Shown here one piece after another: positions 1-7,533 of a stretch of 64,000 nucleotides of DNA. The notes under the pieces were generated by a model that saw nothing but the letters and a program-made list of their open reading frames with translations, made no database searches and had not been told where the DNA came from. Source of the stretch: Ectopseudomonas chengduensis (lineage in GTDB: Bacteria > Pseudomonadota > Gammaproteobacteria > Pseudomonadales > Pseudomonadaceae); contig NZ_JACFYZ010000002.1 of assembly GCF_015712065.1 (NCBI RefSeq), positions 620,001-684,000 of the forward strand, given 5' to 3'. The translations under genes and the position numbers were made by a program. The first letter of the stretch is position 1, and the number at the start of each line of letters is the position of its first letter.

Positions 1-1
1 C

Positions 2-286
2 TCCGCAGAAGAGATCAACCGCGTGCTGCGTCAGGCGGCGGAAAGTGGCCCGCTCAAGGGACTGCTGGCCTACACCGAGCTGCCGCACGCCAGCTGCGAC
101 TTCAACCACGACCCGCACTCGGCCATCGTCGACGGCAGCCAGACCCGCGTGTCCGGCCCGCGCCTGGTCAACCTGCTGGCCTGGTTCGACAACGAGTGGG
201 GCTTCGCCAACCGTATGCTCGATGTCGCCGAACATTTTCTCGCTGTATCCACTTCCTCCGTACAACCAGCCTTTGTGAAGGACTGA
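2..286 (+). CDS. epd: Erythrose-4-phosphate / glyceraldehyde-3-phosphate dehydrogenase, 3' end (partial)
   Basis: Only the last 94 codons are present; the reading frame enters at base 2 and stops with TGA. The residues [16 protein letters not shown] and the ending [14 protein letters not shown] are typical of the C-terminal catalytic domain of the GAPDH family. GAPDH proper has a closely similar end, so the assignment to erythrose-4-phosphate dehydrogenase (pyridoxal phosphate synthesis) rests mainly on pgk following after 3 nt and fda downstream, the known epd-pgk-fda arrangement of Pseudomonas. The N-terminal NAD domain and active-site Cys lie outside the window. Confidence 0.85.
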   Translation, partial: SAEEINRVLRQAAESGPLKGLLAYTELPHASCDFNHDPHSAIVDGSQTRVSGPRLVNLLAWFDNEWGFANRMLDVAEHFLAVSTSSVQPAFVKD

Positions 287-289
287 TCC

Positions 290-1450
290 ATGACCGTTCT
301 GAAGATGACCGACCTCGACCTCGCTGGTAAGCGCGTGTTGATCCGCGAAGACCTCAACGTCCCGGTGAAGGACGGTGTGGTCAAGAGCGACGCGCGTATC
401 CTCGCCTCCTTGCCGACCATCAAGCTGGCGCTGGAAAAGGGCGCTGCCGTACTGGTCTGCTCGCACCTGGGCCGTCCGGAAGAGGGCGTGTACAGCGAGG
501 AAGACAGCCTGGCGCCGGTCGCCGCCTACCTGAGCAAGGCGCTCGGTCGCGACGTGCCGCTGGTCAAGGACTACCTCGGCGGTGTCGAGGTCAAGGCCGG
601 TGAGCTGGTGCTGCTGGAGAACGTGCGCTTCAACAAGGGCGAGAAGAAGAACACCGATGAGCTGGCCCAGCAGTACGCCGCCCTGTGCGACGTATTCGTG
701 ATGGACGCCTTCGGTACCGCCCACCGCGCTCAGGGTTCGACCCACGGTGTGGCCAAGTTCGCCAAGGTCGCCTGCGCCGGCCCGCTGCTGGCTGCCGAGC
801 TGGAAGCCCTGGGCAAGGCCCTGGACAAGCCGGCGCGGCCGATGCTGGCCATCGTCGCCGGCTCCAAGGTGTCGACCAAGCTCGACGTGCTCAACTCCCT
901 GGCCGATATCTGCGACTCGCTGATCGTCGGCGGCGGCATCGCCAACACCTTCCTCGCCGCAGCCGGCCTGCCGGTGGGCAAGTCGCTGTACGAGGCCGAT
1001 CTGGTCGACACCGCCAAGGCCATCGCGGCCAAGGTCAGCGTACCGCTGCCGGTGGACGTGGTGGTGGCCAAGGAATTCGCCGAATCGGCCTCCGCCACCG
1101 TCAAGGCGGTCAAGGACGTGGCTGAAGACGACATGATCCTCGACATCGGCCCGCAGACTGCGGCGATGTTCGCCGAGATGCTCAAGGCTTCGCAGACCAT
1201 CCTGTGGAACGGCCCGGTCGGTGTGTTCGAGTTCGACCAGTTCGGCAACGGCACCAAGGCCCTGGCCCTGGCCATCGCTGAAAGCCCGGCGTTCTCCATT
1301 GCTGGCGGTGGCGACACCCTGGCGGCCATCGACAAATACGGCGTGGCCGAGAAGATTTCTTACATTTCCACCGGTGGCGGCGCTTTCCTCGAGTTCGTCG
1401 AAGGCAAGGTGCTGCCGGCCGTGGAAGTGCTGGAGCAACGCGCGCAATAA
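290..1450 (+). CDS. pgk: Phosphoglycerate kinase
   Basis: Glycolysis/gluconeogenesis enzyme that transfers phosphate between 1,3-bisphosphoglycerate and ADP in the cytosol. The 386-residue length is normal. The PGK signature [12 protein letters not shown] lies at residues 15-26, the hinge/nucleotide region [13 protein letters not shown] at about 189-201, and the C-terminal nucleotide loop GGGDTLAAI at about 339-347, followed by [10 protein letters not shown] at 360-369. It starts 3 nt after the epd stop, so the two are probably co-transcribed and translationally coupled. A hairpin without a T-tract follows the stop. Identification is secure. Confidence 0.98.
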   Translation: MTVLKMTDLDLAGKRVLIREDLNVPVKDGVVKSDARILASLPTIKLALEKGAAVLVCSHLGRPEEGVYSEEDSLAPVAAYLSKALGRDVPLVKDYLGGVEVKAGELVLLENVRFNKGEKKNTDELAQQYAALCDVFVMDAFGTAHRAQGSTHGVAKFAKVACAGPLLAAELEALGKALDKPARPMLAIVAGSKVSTKLDVLNSLADICDSLIVGGGIANTFLAAAGLPVGKSLYEADLVDTAKAIAAKVSVPLPVDVVVAKEFAESASATVKAVKDVAEDDMILDIGPQTAAMFAEMLKASQTILWNGPVGVFEFDQFGNGTKALALAIAESPAFSIAGGGDTLAAIDKYGVAEKISYISTGGGAFLEFVEGKVLPAVEVLEQRAQ

Positions 1451-1460
1451 ACACCGACTA

Positions 1461-1483
1461 GGGTGAGGGAGAGTCCTTCACCC
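1461..1483 (+). terminator. Hairpin after pgk, no T-tract
   Basis: Arms GGGTGAGGGA and TCCTTCACCC pair (one G-T) around a 3-nt loop, 10 nt after the pgk stop. No run of T follows, so this is more likely an mRNA 3'-end or attenuation hairpin than a full intrinsic terminator. It separates pgk from the two small lipoprotein genes. Confidence 0.4.
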
Positions 1484-1553
1484 GCCGCGGATTAAACCCT
1501 GACGTGAACGGATGGTCTGTAGAAAACCGGATCATCGAACAAGGAGTCATGTC

Positions 1554-1739
1554 ATGGACAAGTTAGCCGCATTGAGCGTGATTGGTATGTTGCTGGCCGG
1601 TTGTGCCGGCGCAGGAAGGGAGTCGGCCTGCGAGGTATTCAGCCCTGCGCAGATCGAAACCCCGACCACTCAGGATGATCAGCGTGTCGAGGAAAGTACT
1701 GGCCAGCCTACTGGCCCGGCGCCGGAACAGCGTTGCTGA
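1554..1739 (+). CDS. Small lipoprotein, unknown function
   Basis: A 61-residue protein. The ATG is preceded by AAGGAG at 1541-1546. Residues 1-17 form a short signal peptide ending in the lipobox LLAGC, so the mature protein should begin at a lipidated Cys. The remainder is Pro/Thr/Gln-rich and has no recognisable domain. It lies between pgk and fda, where P. aeruginosa also has two small hypothetical genes. Function unknown. An upstream in-frame ATG at 1512 has no comparable ribosome site and would place charged residues before the signal peptide. Confidence 0.65.
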   Translation: MDKLAALSVIGMLLAGCAGAGRESACEVFSPAQIETPTTQDDQRVEESTGQPTGPAPEQRC

Positions 1740-1752
1740 CGAGGAGAGGTAA

Positions 1753-2079
1753 TTGAGCGGGATCAAATTGACGGGGCTCGCTGCCATTGCCCTGGTGCTG
1801 GCAGCCTGCAGTAGCCAGCCGGCCGCGCCGGATCAGTGGAATCGCTGGGTATGCGACAGCCAGACCGAAGTGCTGTGGCGCTTTGCCAACGGCAGCGTCG
1901 ACCAGGTGGATGTGCGCCTGGGCGGTGACGACATCGTCTATCGTCTGACTCAGGAGCCGGCAGGATCTGGCGCGCTGTACAGCGACGGGCGTCTGTCCTT
2001 CCACACCAAGGGTGAGGAAGGCCTGGTCTACTGGACGGCGACCGATGACCTGATAGGCCGCGGCTGCAAGGCCCCGTAA
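1753..2079 (+). CDS. MliC-like lysozyme-inhibitor lipoprotein
   Basis: A 108-residue lipoprotein with a TTG start preceded by GAGGAGAGG. The signal peptide ends in the lipobox LAAC near residue 19. The mature part resembles the MliC fold (membrane-bound inhibitor of C-type lysozyme): a WVCDSQTEV first strand, a central region with conserved glycines, and the segment GLVYWTATDD near the C-terminus. The two Cys in the mature part (WVCD and GRGC) could form a disulfide. It starts 13 nt after the preceding lipoprotein stop, so the two are probably one transcript. The MliC assignment is by pattern; the family is diverse. Confidence 0.6.
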   Translation: MSGIKLTGLAAIALVLAACSSQPAAPDQWNRWVCDSQTEVLWRFANGSVDQVDVRLGGDDIVYRLTQEPAGSGALYSDGRLSFHTKGEEGLVYWTATDDLIGRGCKAP

Positions 2080-2202
2080 CATCCTCGGCGACGCCGAGAC
2101 AAGAGCTGTGGGCATGCCCCAGCTTCAGGAAACTTGAACAACGCCTGCCCCTGCGGCAGGCTTGCACGATTAACGACCTCCAAACCGGGAGACAGAAACA
2201 CC

Positions 2203-3267
2203 ATGGCACTTATCAGCATGCGCCAGATGCTCGACCACGCCGCCGAATTCGGCTACGGCGTGCCGGCCTTCAACGTCAACAACCTCGAGCAGATGCGCGC
2301 CATCATGGAAGCCGCCGACAAGACCGATTCTCCGGTCATCGTCCAGGCCTCCGCTGGTGCCCGCAAGTACGCTGGTGCGCCGTTCCTGCGCCACCTGATC
2401 CTGGCTGCCATCGAAGAGTTCCCGCACATCCCGGTGTGCATGCACCAGGACCACGGCACCAGCCCTGACGTGTGCCAGCGCTCCATCCAGCTGGGCTTTT
2501 CCTCGGTGATGATGGACGGCTCGCTCAAGGAAGACGGCAAGACCCCGGCCGACTACGACTACAACGTCCGCGTAACCCAGCAGACCGTAGCCTTCGCCCA
2601 CGCCTGCGGCGTGTCCGTGGAAGGCGAACTGGGTTGCCTGGGTAGCCTGGAAACCGGTATGGCCGGTGAAGAAGATGGCGTCGGCGCCGAAGGCGTACTC
2701 GATCACAGCCAACTGCTGACTGATCCGGAAGAGGCCGCCGACTTCGTCAAGAAGACCCAGGTCGATGCTCTGGCCATCGCCATCGGCACCAGCCACGGCG
2801 CTTACAAGTTCACCAAGCCGCCAACCGGCGACGTGCTCTCCATCGAGCGCATCAAGGAAATCCACAAGCGCATCCCCAACACCCACCTGGTGATGCACGG
2901 TTCTTCCTCCGTGCCGCAGGAATGGCTGAAGGTGATCAACGAATTCGGCGGCGACATCAAGGAAACCTACGGTGTGCCGGTCGAGGAAATCGTCGAAGGC
3001 ATCAAGCACGGCGTGCGCAAGGTCAACATCGACACCGATCTGCGACTGGCCTCCACTGGTGCCATCCGTCGCATGATGGCCGAGCACCCGAGCGAGTTCG
3101 ACCCGCGCAAGTTCTTCGCCAAGACCATCGTCGCCATGCGTGACATCTGCATCGCCCGCTACGAAGCCTTCGGCACCGCCGGTAACGCCTCCAAGATCAA
3201 GCCGATCTCTCTGGAAGGCATGTACCAGCGCTATGCCAGCGGTGAGCTGAACGCCAAGGTCAACTGA
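2203..3267 (+). CDS. fda: Class II fructose-bisphosphate aldolase
   Basis: Zinc-dependent aldolase joining dihydroxyacetone phosphate and glyceraldehyde 3-phosphate. The 354-residue protein matches the Calvin-type class II subfamily: [19 protein letters not shown] at the N-terminus, HQDHG (zinc/catalytic region) at 81-85, GELG at about 142-145, VMHGSSS near 230 and the phosphate-binding segment KVNIDTDLR near 280. The ATG at 2203 follows GGGAGACAG; an upstream in-frame ATG (2134) would add 23 non-conserved residues. A strong terminator follows, ending the epd-pgk-fda block. Confidence 0.97.
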   Translation: MALISMRQMLDHAAEFGYGVPAFNVNNLEQMRAIMEAADKTDSPVIVQASAGARKYAGAPFLRHLILAAIEEFPHIPVCMHQDHGTSPDVCQRSIQLGFSSVMMDGSLKEDGKTPADYDYNVRVTQQTVAFAHACGVSVEGELGCLGSLETGMAGEEDGVGAEGVLDHSQLLTDPEEAADFVKKTQVDALAIAIGTSHGAYKFTKPPTGDVLSIERIKEIHKRIPNTHLVMHGSSSVPQEWLKVINEFGGDIKETYGVPVEEIVEGIKHGVRKVNIDTDLRLASTGAIRRMMAEHPSEFDPRKFFAKTIVAMRDICIARYEAFGTAGNASKIKPISLEGMYQRYASGELNAKVN

Positions 3268-3303
3268 TCCGGCGCGGGCCAACGCCCGCCTGGGCCAGCC
3301 GAA

Positions 3304-3334
3304 AGCCGCGACTGCGCAAGCGTCGCGGCTTTTT
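3304..3334 (+). terminator. Intrinsic terminator of fda
   Basis: Perfect 9-bp arms AGCCGCGAC (3304-3312) and GTCGCGGCT (3322-3330) with a 9-nt loop, followed by TTTT. It lies 37 nt after the fda stop. Confidence 0.85.
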
Positions 3335-3353
3335 CATGCCTGGCGTTTGGGGC

Positions 3354-4037
3354 TCAGGGCGCTGTGCTGAGCAACGCGCGATGTTCGATGCTCAACTGGT
3401 CGAAGCGCGCAGCGCCGGCTTCAGTCTCGTAGCCGGTGTTGTCCTGGGTGTAGACGCCGGCCTTGAAGTACAGCGGTTTGGCCGCCCAGGAGGAGTCCAG
3501 GCGGGTGCTCCAGCTGGTCCTGTCGAGCTGGATCGCCAGGGTGCCGTCGGGCTTCAGGTTGATCGCATAGCTGAACGCCTGATTGAGCGCGATGCCACTG
3601 GCCACGGTTACCGTCTGAATCTCGGCATTCGGCGTCATGCGTACCTTGGCGACGATGTTGCCGCTGGCGGTCTTGGTCTTGTACTGGTACTCCAGCTTGA
3701 GCAGCGGCATCGAGCTCTTGTAGGCATGGATCTGGCCGATGACGATCTTGCCGGTCGACGGCACCTGGCTGACGCTCAGCGCGGCGCGCAGGAAATGGTC
3801 GGCGCCGGGGTAGGTCCAGTTGCGCAGGCTGCCATCGGCGTAGGTCTCGCGCAGTTCGCTGCGCGGATAGCTGGCACTTTCGGTGGTGGTGCCGTTGACC
3901 GGTGACCAGAAGAAGATGGCGCCATCTTTGGACTGGAAATAGTGATCCTGATAACCACCGGCCAGAACGCGGGTCTCGATGGTGGTCGCGGGGACGCCGA
4001 CTGGAATGCTGAGATTCCACATGGCGAGTTCGATCAT
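3354..4037 (-). CDS. Polysaccharide lyase family 7 (alginate lyase)
   Basis: Beta-eliminating lyase of alginate or related glucuronans. The three PL7 blocks are visible: YPRSELRE (catalytic Arg/Glu), QIHAYKS (catalytic Gln-Ile-His) and YFKAGVYTQD (catalytic Tyr) near the C-terminus. The protein has about 227 residues, a lone PL7 jelly-roll. ATG at 4037 is chosen because AGGAG lies 8 nt upstream; a TTG two codons earlier is also in frame. There is no signal peptide (it begins MIELAMWNLS), so the enzyme is predicted to be cytoplasmic or non-classically released, like some other Pseudomonas PL7 proteins. It is not the periplasmic AlgL (PL5) of alginate biosynthesis. It is read divergently from the next gene. 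Confidence 0.88.
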   Translation of the reverse strand: MIELAMWNLSIPVGVPATTIETRVLAGGYQDHYFQSKDGAIFFWSPVNGTTTESASYPRSELRETYADGSLRNWTYPGADHFLRAALSVSQVPSTGKIVIGQIHAYKSSMPLLKLEYQYKTKTASGNIVAKVRMTPNAEIQTVTVASGIALNQAFSYAINLKPDGTLAIQLDRTSWSTRLDSSWAAKPLYFKAGVYTQDNTGYETEAGAARFDQLSIEHRALLSTAP

Positions 4038-4395
4038 GTTCAAAGCTCCTGAGAAACGGAAACTTCAGTCGGGGGCACATCTCATCCAGGAGTCAGTAAC
4101 GGCTTACTTGGCGTTCCGGCGTGTGACACGCGAGCTAGAAGGGTGGCAGGGCTGCCTGTCACGAGCAGCGAGTGCGCTCGTGGCGCGCTTTATAACGGCA
4201 ACCGGGGCGAAAGCGTGATGACCGTCTGTCGCTTTATTGGCGCCAATATAAAGTCGTTATCATTGGGCTTTCGATCCCCGCCGTTTTCGATCGACCCAGG
4301 TTTGCCGCAGGTAAAACCCTGTAAAACACCTGGGGCATAACGGTGGGTGGGGTGCGCCATAATTCGCGCACTGTCGTTCCGGGAAACTGCCCCCC
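4038..4395. other. Divergent intergenic region with a palindrome
   Basis: 358 bases between the alginate lyase gene (minus) and a membrane-protein gene (plus). No credible coding frame. It holds the palindrome listed separately at 4232-4253 and an imperfect inverted repeat around 4146-4166 (GGCAGGGCTGCC core). Promoters for both flanking genes must lie here, but I cannot assign -35/-10 boxes with confidence. Confidence 0.6.
4232..4253. promoter_or_regulatory. Palindrome, candidate operator
   Basis: A perfect 12-bp palindrome ATTGGCGCCAAT (4236-4247) flanked by CTTT on the left and, after TA, AAAG on the right. It is A+T-rich for this genome and lies midway between two divergent genes, so an operator is plausible. 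No regulator can be named. Confidence 0.35.
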
Positions 4396-4872
4396 ATGTC
4401 CAGCAAGCCACGTCTGTTGCTCGCTTTCCTCCTCGCCGTGTTGCTGGCCTCGCTGCTTGCCTCGATCTTCCAGACCCAGACCAACCTCGCCGCCTTGCAG
4501 GCGCTCGGTGCACCGATGCCGCTGGATGTGCGCGTTGGCACCACCTGTCTCGATCTGCTCGGTTTCGCGCCGACCTTCGCCCTGCTCAGTGCTCTGGGCT
4601 TTCTGTTCGCCCTGCCGCTGGCTGCCTGGTTGGCGCGGCGCATGCCGTCGCTACGGTGGCTGATCTTCGTGCTGGCGGGCGCGGCAGCGATCTGGACGGC
4701 GCTGGCGCTGGCCAATGCGCTGGCACCGATGCCGACGCTGATCGCCGCCGACCGCAGCCCGTTCGGCACGCTCGGGCTGATGGCCTGCGGCAGCGTCGGT
4801 GCGCTGCTGTTCGGTCTGCTCGGTCGGCGGGTGCGCTACCGGGCGCAGCCAACTTCTTCCGATTCTCTGTGA
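4396..4872 (+). CDS. Four-helix membrane protein, unknown function
   Basis: 158 residues with four predicted membrane segments (about 5-25, 55-78, 86-108 and 122-145) and a short basic C-terminus (GRRVRYRAQ). No recognised domain. It ends 13 nt before the start of the sugar dehydrogenase gene, so the two are probably co-transcribed. A membrane role linked to that periplasmic enzyme is possible but unproven. Start at ATG after CTGCCCCCC; no strong Shine-Dalgarno is seen. Confidence 0.7.
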   Translation: MSSKPRLLLAFLLAVLLASLLASIFQTQTNLAALQALGAPMPLDVRVGTTCLDLLGFAPTFALLSALGFLFALPLAAWLARRMPSLRWLIFVLAGAAAIWTALALANALAPMPTLIAADRSPFGTLGLMACGSVGALLFGLLGRRVRYRAQPTSSDSL

Positions 4873-4885
4873 CAAGGCGTTGCCC

Positions 4886-5986
4886 ATGTTGAGAAGCACC
4901 CGCGCGCTGATGCTCTGCGCCCTGTTCGTCAGTACGCCGCTGCTGGCCCTGGATTACCGCATCGAAACCTTCAGCGAAGGGCTGGAGAATCCCTGGGCCA
5001 TGGCCTTCCTGCCGGACGGACGCATGCTGGTCACCGAGCGTGTCGGGCGACTGCGCATCATCGAAGCCGACGGCAGTGTCGATCCCGAGCCGTTGGCGGG
5101 CATGCCCGAGGTCTTCATCGCTGCCCAGGCCGGGCTGATGGAAGTGGCGCTGGACCCGGACTACAGCGACAACCGCTGGCTTTACCTGACCTACGCGCAC
5201 GGCTCGCTGGAGGCCAATAACACGCGCTTGGCGCGTGCCCGCCTGGTGGATGACGAACTGCACGACTTCGAAGTGCTGTTCACCGCCCAGCCGCTCAAGG
5301 CCGGCGCCGCGCATTACGGTGGGCGCATCGCCTTTCTCGCCGACAAGACCCTGGTGCTGACCCTGGGCGACGGTTTCGACTGGCGTGAAGAGGCGCAGAA
5401 CCCGGCCAACCACCTGGGCAAGATCGTGCGTCTGAACCGTGACGGCAGCGTGCCGCAGGACAACCCGCTGCTCGGTCAGGACGGCGCGGCGCCGGAGATC
5501 TACAGCCTCGGCCACCGCAACGTGCAGGGCATCTTCTTCGATGCCGAGCACAATCGCCTGTACAGCCATGAGCACGGCCCACGCGGGGGTGACGAGCTCA
5601 ACCTGATCGAGGCCGGCAACAACTATGGCTGGCCGCTGGCGACCTTCGGTATCGATTACACCGGTGCGCGCGTCAGCCCCTACACCGAACTGCCGGGGTT
5701 GACCGCGCCACTGCTGCACTGGACGCCCTCGGTGGCACCGTCGAGCCTGACCCTGTATCGCGGCGAGCTGTTCCCCGAGTGGCAGGGTGACCTGTTCGCG
5801 GCCACCCTGGCCGAGCGCAGCGTACGCCGTGTCCGTATCCGTGACGGCATGCTGGCCGGGGAGGAAATCCTCTTCGAGGAGCTGGACGAGCGGATTCGCG
5901 ATGTGCGCAGTGGGCCGGATGGTGCGCTCTATCTGCTCACCGATAACCCAGAGGGGCGTCTGCTGCGTGTGGTGCCCAGCGAGTAA
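4886..5986 (+). CDS. PQQ-dependent sugar dehydrogenase (YliI/Asd type)
   Basis: Soluble periplasmic aldose dehydrogenase of the glucose/sorbosone dehydrogenase family, a six-bladed propeller binding PQQ and Ca. The 367-residue product starts with a signal peptide (MLRSTRALMLCALFV, cleavage near LLALD). Family motifs are ENPWAMAFLPDGRMLVTER, the catalytic-His region AGAAHYGGRIAF, LGDGFDWREEAQN, NHLGKIVRLNRDGS, SLGHRNVQG and HGPRGGDELN. An in-frame ATG at 4799 would give an implausible Cys-rich leader inside the preceding gene. No PQQ biosynthesis genes are nearby. The exact sugar is unknown. Confidence 0.9.
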   Translation: MLRSTRALMLCALFVSTPLLALDYRIETFSEGLENPWAMAFLPDGRMLVTERVGRLRIIEADGSVDPEPLAGMPEVFIAAQAGLMEVALDPDYSDNRWLYLTYAHGSLEANNTRLARARLVDDELHDFEVLFTAQPLKAGAAHYGGRIAFLADKTLVLTLGDGFDWREEAQNPANHLGKIVRLNRDGSVPQDNPLLGQDGAAPEIYSLGHRNVQGIFFDAEHNRLYSHEHGPRGGDELNLIEAGNNYGWPLATFGIDYTGARVSPYTELPGLTAPLLHWTPSVAPSSLTLYRGELFPEWQGDLFAATLAERSVRRVRIRDGMLAGEEILFEELDERIRDVRSGPDGALYLLTDNPEGRLLRVVPSE

Positions 5987-6031
5987 TGCCGCATCCGTTA
6001 CACTGGCGGTCCTGATGAATGTGGGATCGTA

Positions 6032-6526
6032 GTGTTGAAGTATCTACAGGGTTATCCGGTCGCCTTGCAGCAGCAGGTTCGTCAGCTGATCGCCGATGAT
6101 CGGCTCGGTGACTACCTGGCGCAGCGCTATCCGGGCCGGCATGAAGTGCAGAGCGACAAGGCGCTGTATGGCTACGTGATGGCGCTCAAGCAGGAACACC
6201 TGAAGAATGCGCCGGCCATCGACAAGGTGCTCTACGACAATCGACTCGACCTCACCCACCGCGCGTTGGGCCTGCATACGGCGGTCTCGCGGGTGCAGGG
6301 CGGCAAGCTCAAGGCGAAGAAGGAAATTCGCGTTGCCTCGTTGTTTCGCGACGCCGCGCCGGCCTTCTTGCAGATGATCGTGGTGCACGAACTGGCACAC
6401 CTGAAAGAGAGCGAGCACAACAAGGCCTTCTACAAGCTGTGCGACCACATGTTGCCGGGCTATGCGCAGATCGAATTCGACCTGCGCATGTACCTGACCT
6501 TGCGCGAGATGACGGCGGCCAACTGA
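6032..6526 (+). CDS. YgjP-type zinc metallopeptidase-like protein
   Basis: 164 residues of the YgjP/DUF45 family of M48-like predicted zinc proteins. The zinc motif HELAH lies at 119-123 and the third ligand is in ESEHNKAFY (His129), a typical HExxH...H layout. GTG start; the next codon TTG is also a possible start. Members in E. coli and archaea have been linked to restriction systems or proteostasis, but the substrate is unknown. No restriction genes are close here. It lies alone between the sugar dehydrogenase and a convergent DUF2789 gene. Confidence 0.85.
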   Translation: MLKYLQGYPVALQQQVRQLIADDRLGDYLAQRYPGRHEVQSDKALYGYVMALKQEHLKNAPAIDKVLYDNRLDLTHRALGLHTAVSRVQGGKLKAKKEIRVASLFRDAAPAFLQMIVVHELAHLKESEHNKAFYKLCDHMLPGYAQIEFDLRMYLTLREMTAAN

Positions 6527-6551
6527 GCAGTCGATGCGCTGACCTGTGAGC

Positions 6552-6785
6552 TCAGCCGTGCAGGCGCAGGTTGAGCTGATCGACTACTTCTGCCCAGTCG
6601 GCGTCTTCGAGAATTTCTTCGCGCAGCAGCGCGGCCTGCGCCGGTGTCCAGAACGGAGCCTCGGACAGTTTGCAGGCATCCGGCAGCGGCGAATGGGTGC
6701 TGATGAAGGCGTTGATGCTGGCGGCATCGTCAGGCAGGCCGAGTTGCTTGAACAGGGCTGGCAGGCTGTGGATTGGATTTTCCAT
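6552..6785 (-). CDS. DUF2789 family protein
   Basis: 77-residue acidic protein matching DUF2789: MENPIHSLPALFKQLGLPDD at the start, then FISTHSPLPDACKLSEAPFW, and a helical C-terminus with EILEDADWAEVVDQLN. The family is small, found in gamma-proteobacteria, and has no known function; structures are helical dimers as far as I recall. It lies between a convergent metallopeptidase gene and the GreA/B-like gene upstream on the same strand, with 65 nt between them. Confidence 0.85.
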   Translation of the reverse strand: MENPIHSLPALFKQLGLPDDAASINAFISTHSPLPDACKLSEAPFWTPAQAALLREEILEDADWAEVVDQLNLRLHG

Positions 6786-6850
6786 GGTATTGGCTCTCGC
6801 TAGGCATGGTGTTCATCGCTAATTACCAACCCTAGCCCAGATAGTTCCGC

Positions 6851-7333
6851 TTACGTGGCTGCCAGCACCTCGAAAATTTGCTGGCGACTCCCTACTGGCA
6901 GGCTTATCTCGTCGCCGGGCTTCTTGCCGAGCAGCAATTTCCCGAGCGGTGCGGTATTGCCGAGCACCTGGATGGTCTGGTCGGGCAGTTGCAGTTTCAT
7001 GCTGGCGCCTGGAGGACCAAGGAACAGCCATTGTTCGTGGCCGTCCTCGGCCGCAAGCTGCACCAGCGCGCCGAGCTCGATACCCTGCTCGATATCGAAG
7101 GGGCGCGGGCGCAACTGGCGCCAGGTGATCAGGGTCTGGCGCAGTTCTTCGACGCGGCGCGCCTGACCGCTGGCCAGGTAGGCGGCCTCCAGGCCCAGGG
7201 TGTCGTACTTGTTCTCGGCGACGTTCTCTTCGTGGGTGGCCGCTTCGTGGGCGCTGAGGGCGGCGAGGCTGGCCTGTTCGAGGTCGGTCTGCAGATGGCT
7301 GAGTACGTCTTGCAGCAGCAGATTCTTGTCCAT
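6851..7333 (-). CDS. GreA/GreB-family transcription factor
   Basis: 160 residues: an N-terminal helical region (about 1-75, with KYDTLGLEAAYLASGQARRV) and a C-terminal GreA/GreB FKBP-like domain ending VLGNTAPLGKLLLGKKPGDEI. Canonical GreA/GreB insert an acidic coiled-coil tip into the RNA polymerase secondary channel to rescue backtracked complexes. Here the acidic tip is not obvious (HEENVAENKYDT is the best candidate), so it may bind polymerase in another way, as Rnk or Gfh-type relatives do. Single-gene transcript; a repeat follows upstream. Confidence 0.75.
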   Translation of the reverse strand: MDKNLLLQDVLSHLQTDLEQASLAALSAHEAATHEENVAENKYDTLGLEAAYLASGQARRVEELRQTLITWRQLRPRPFDIEQGIELGALVQLAAEDGHEQWLFLGPPGASMKLQLPDQTIQVLGNTAPLGKLLLGKKPGDEISLPVGSRQQIFEVLAAT

Positions 7334-7410
7334 GGTGTGCTATCGGGTTCGAGTTGATGAAGAGACGACGGCCTGACGCCGATCAGGTAGGGCTTCCAGA
7401 GCGGCCTTGT

Positions 7411-7482
7411 GTAGGAGCCCCGCCCCGGGGCGAAGCTTGCAAGTGCGTGTTGCCCTGATTCGCGGCGGGGCGCCGCTCCTAC
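7411..7482. repeat. GTAGGAGC-type intergenic inverted repeat
   Basis: Starts GTAGGAGC (7411) and ends GCTCCTAC (7482), with internal GCCCCGCCCCGGGGCG and CGGCGGGGCGCCG segments. Pseudomonas REP-like palindromic unit pair, lying between the GreA/B-like gene and the diguanylate cyclase end. Confidence 0.75.
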
Positions 7483-7533
7483 GCATTCGCTGCGTTGATG
7501 CTTAACTGGCTGGCACTAGGCTGCGGCCCCTGT

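Noticed and set aside
2170..3282. 370-codon open frame opposite fda
   Set aside because: It is the antisense shadow of the highly conserved aldolase gene, typical for G+C-rich DNA; Gly/Val/His-rich with no domain.
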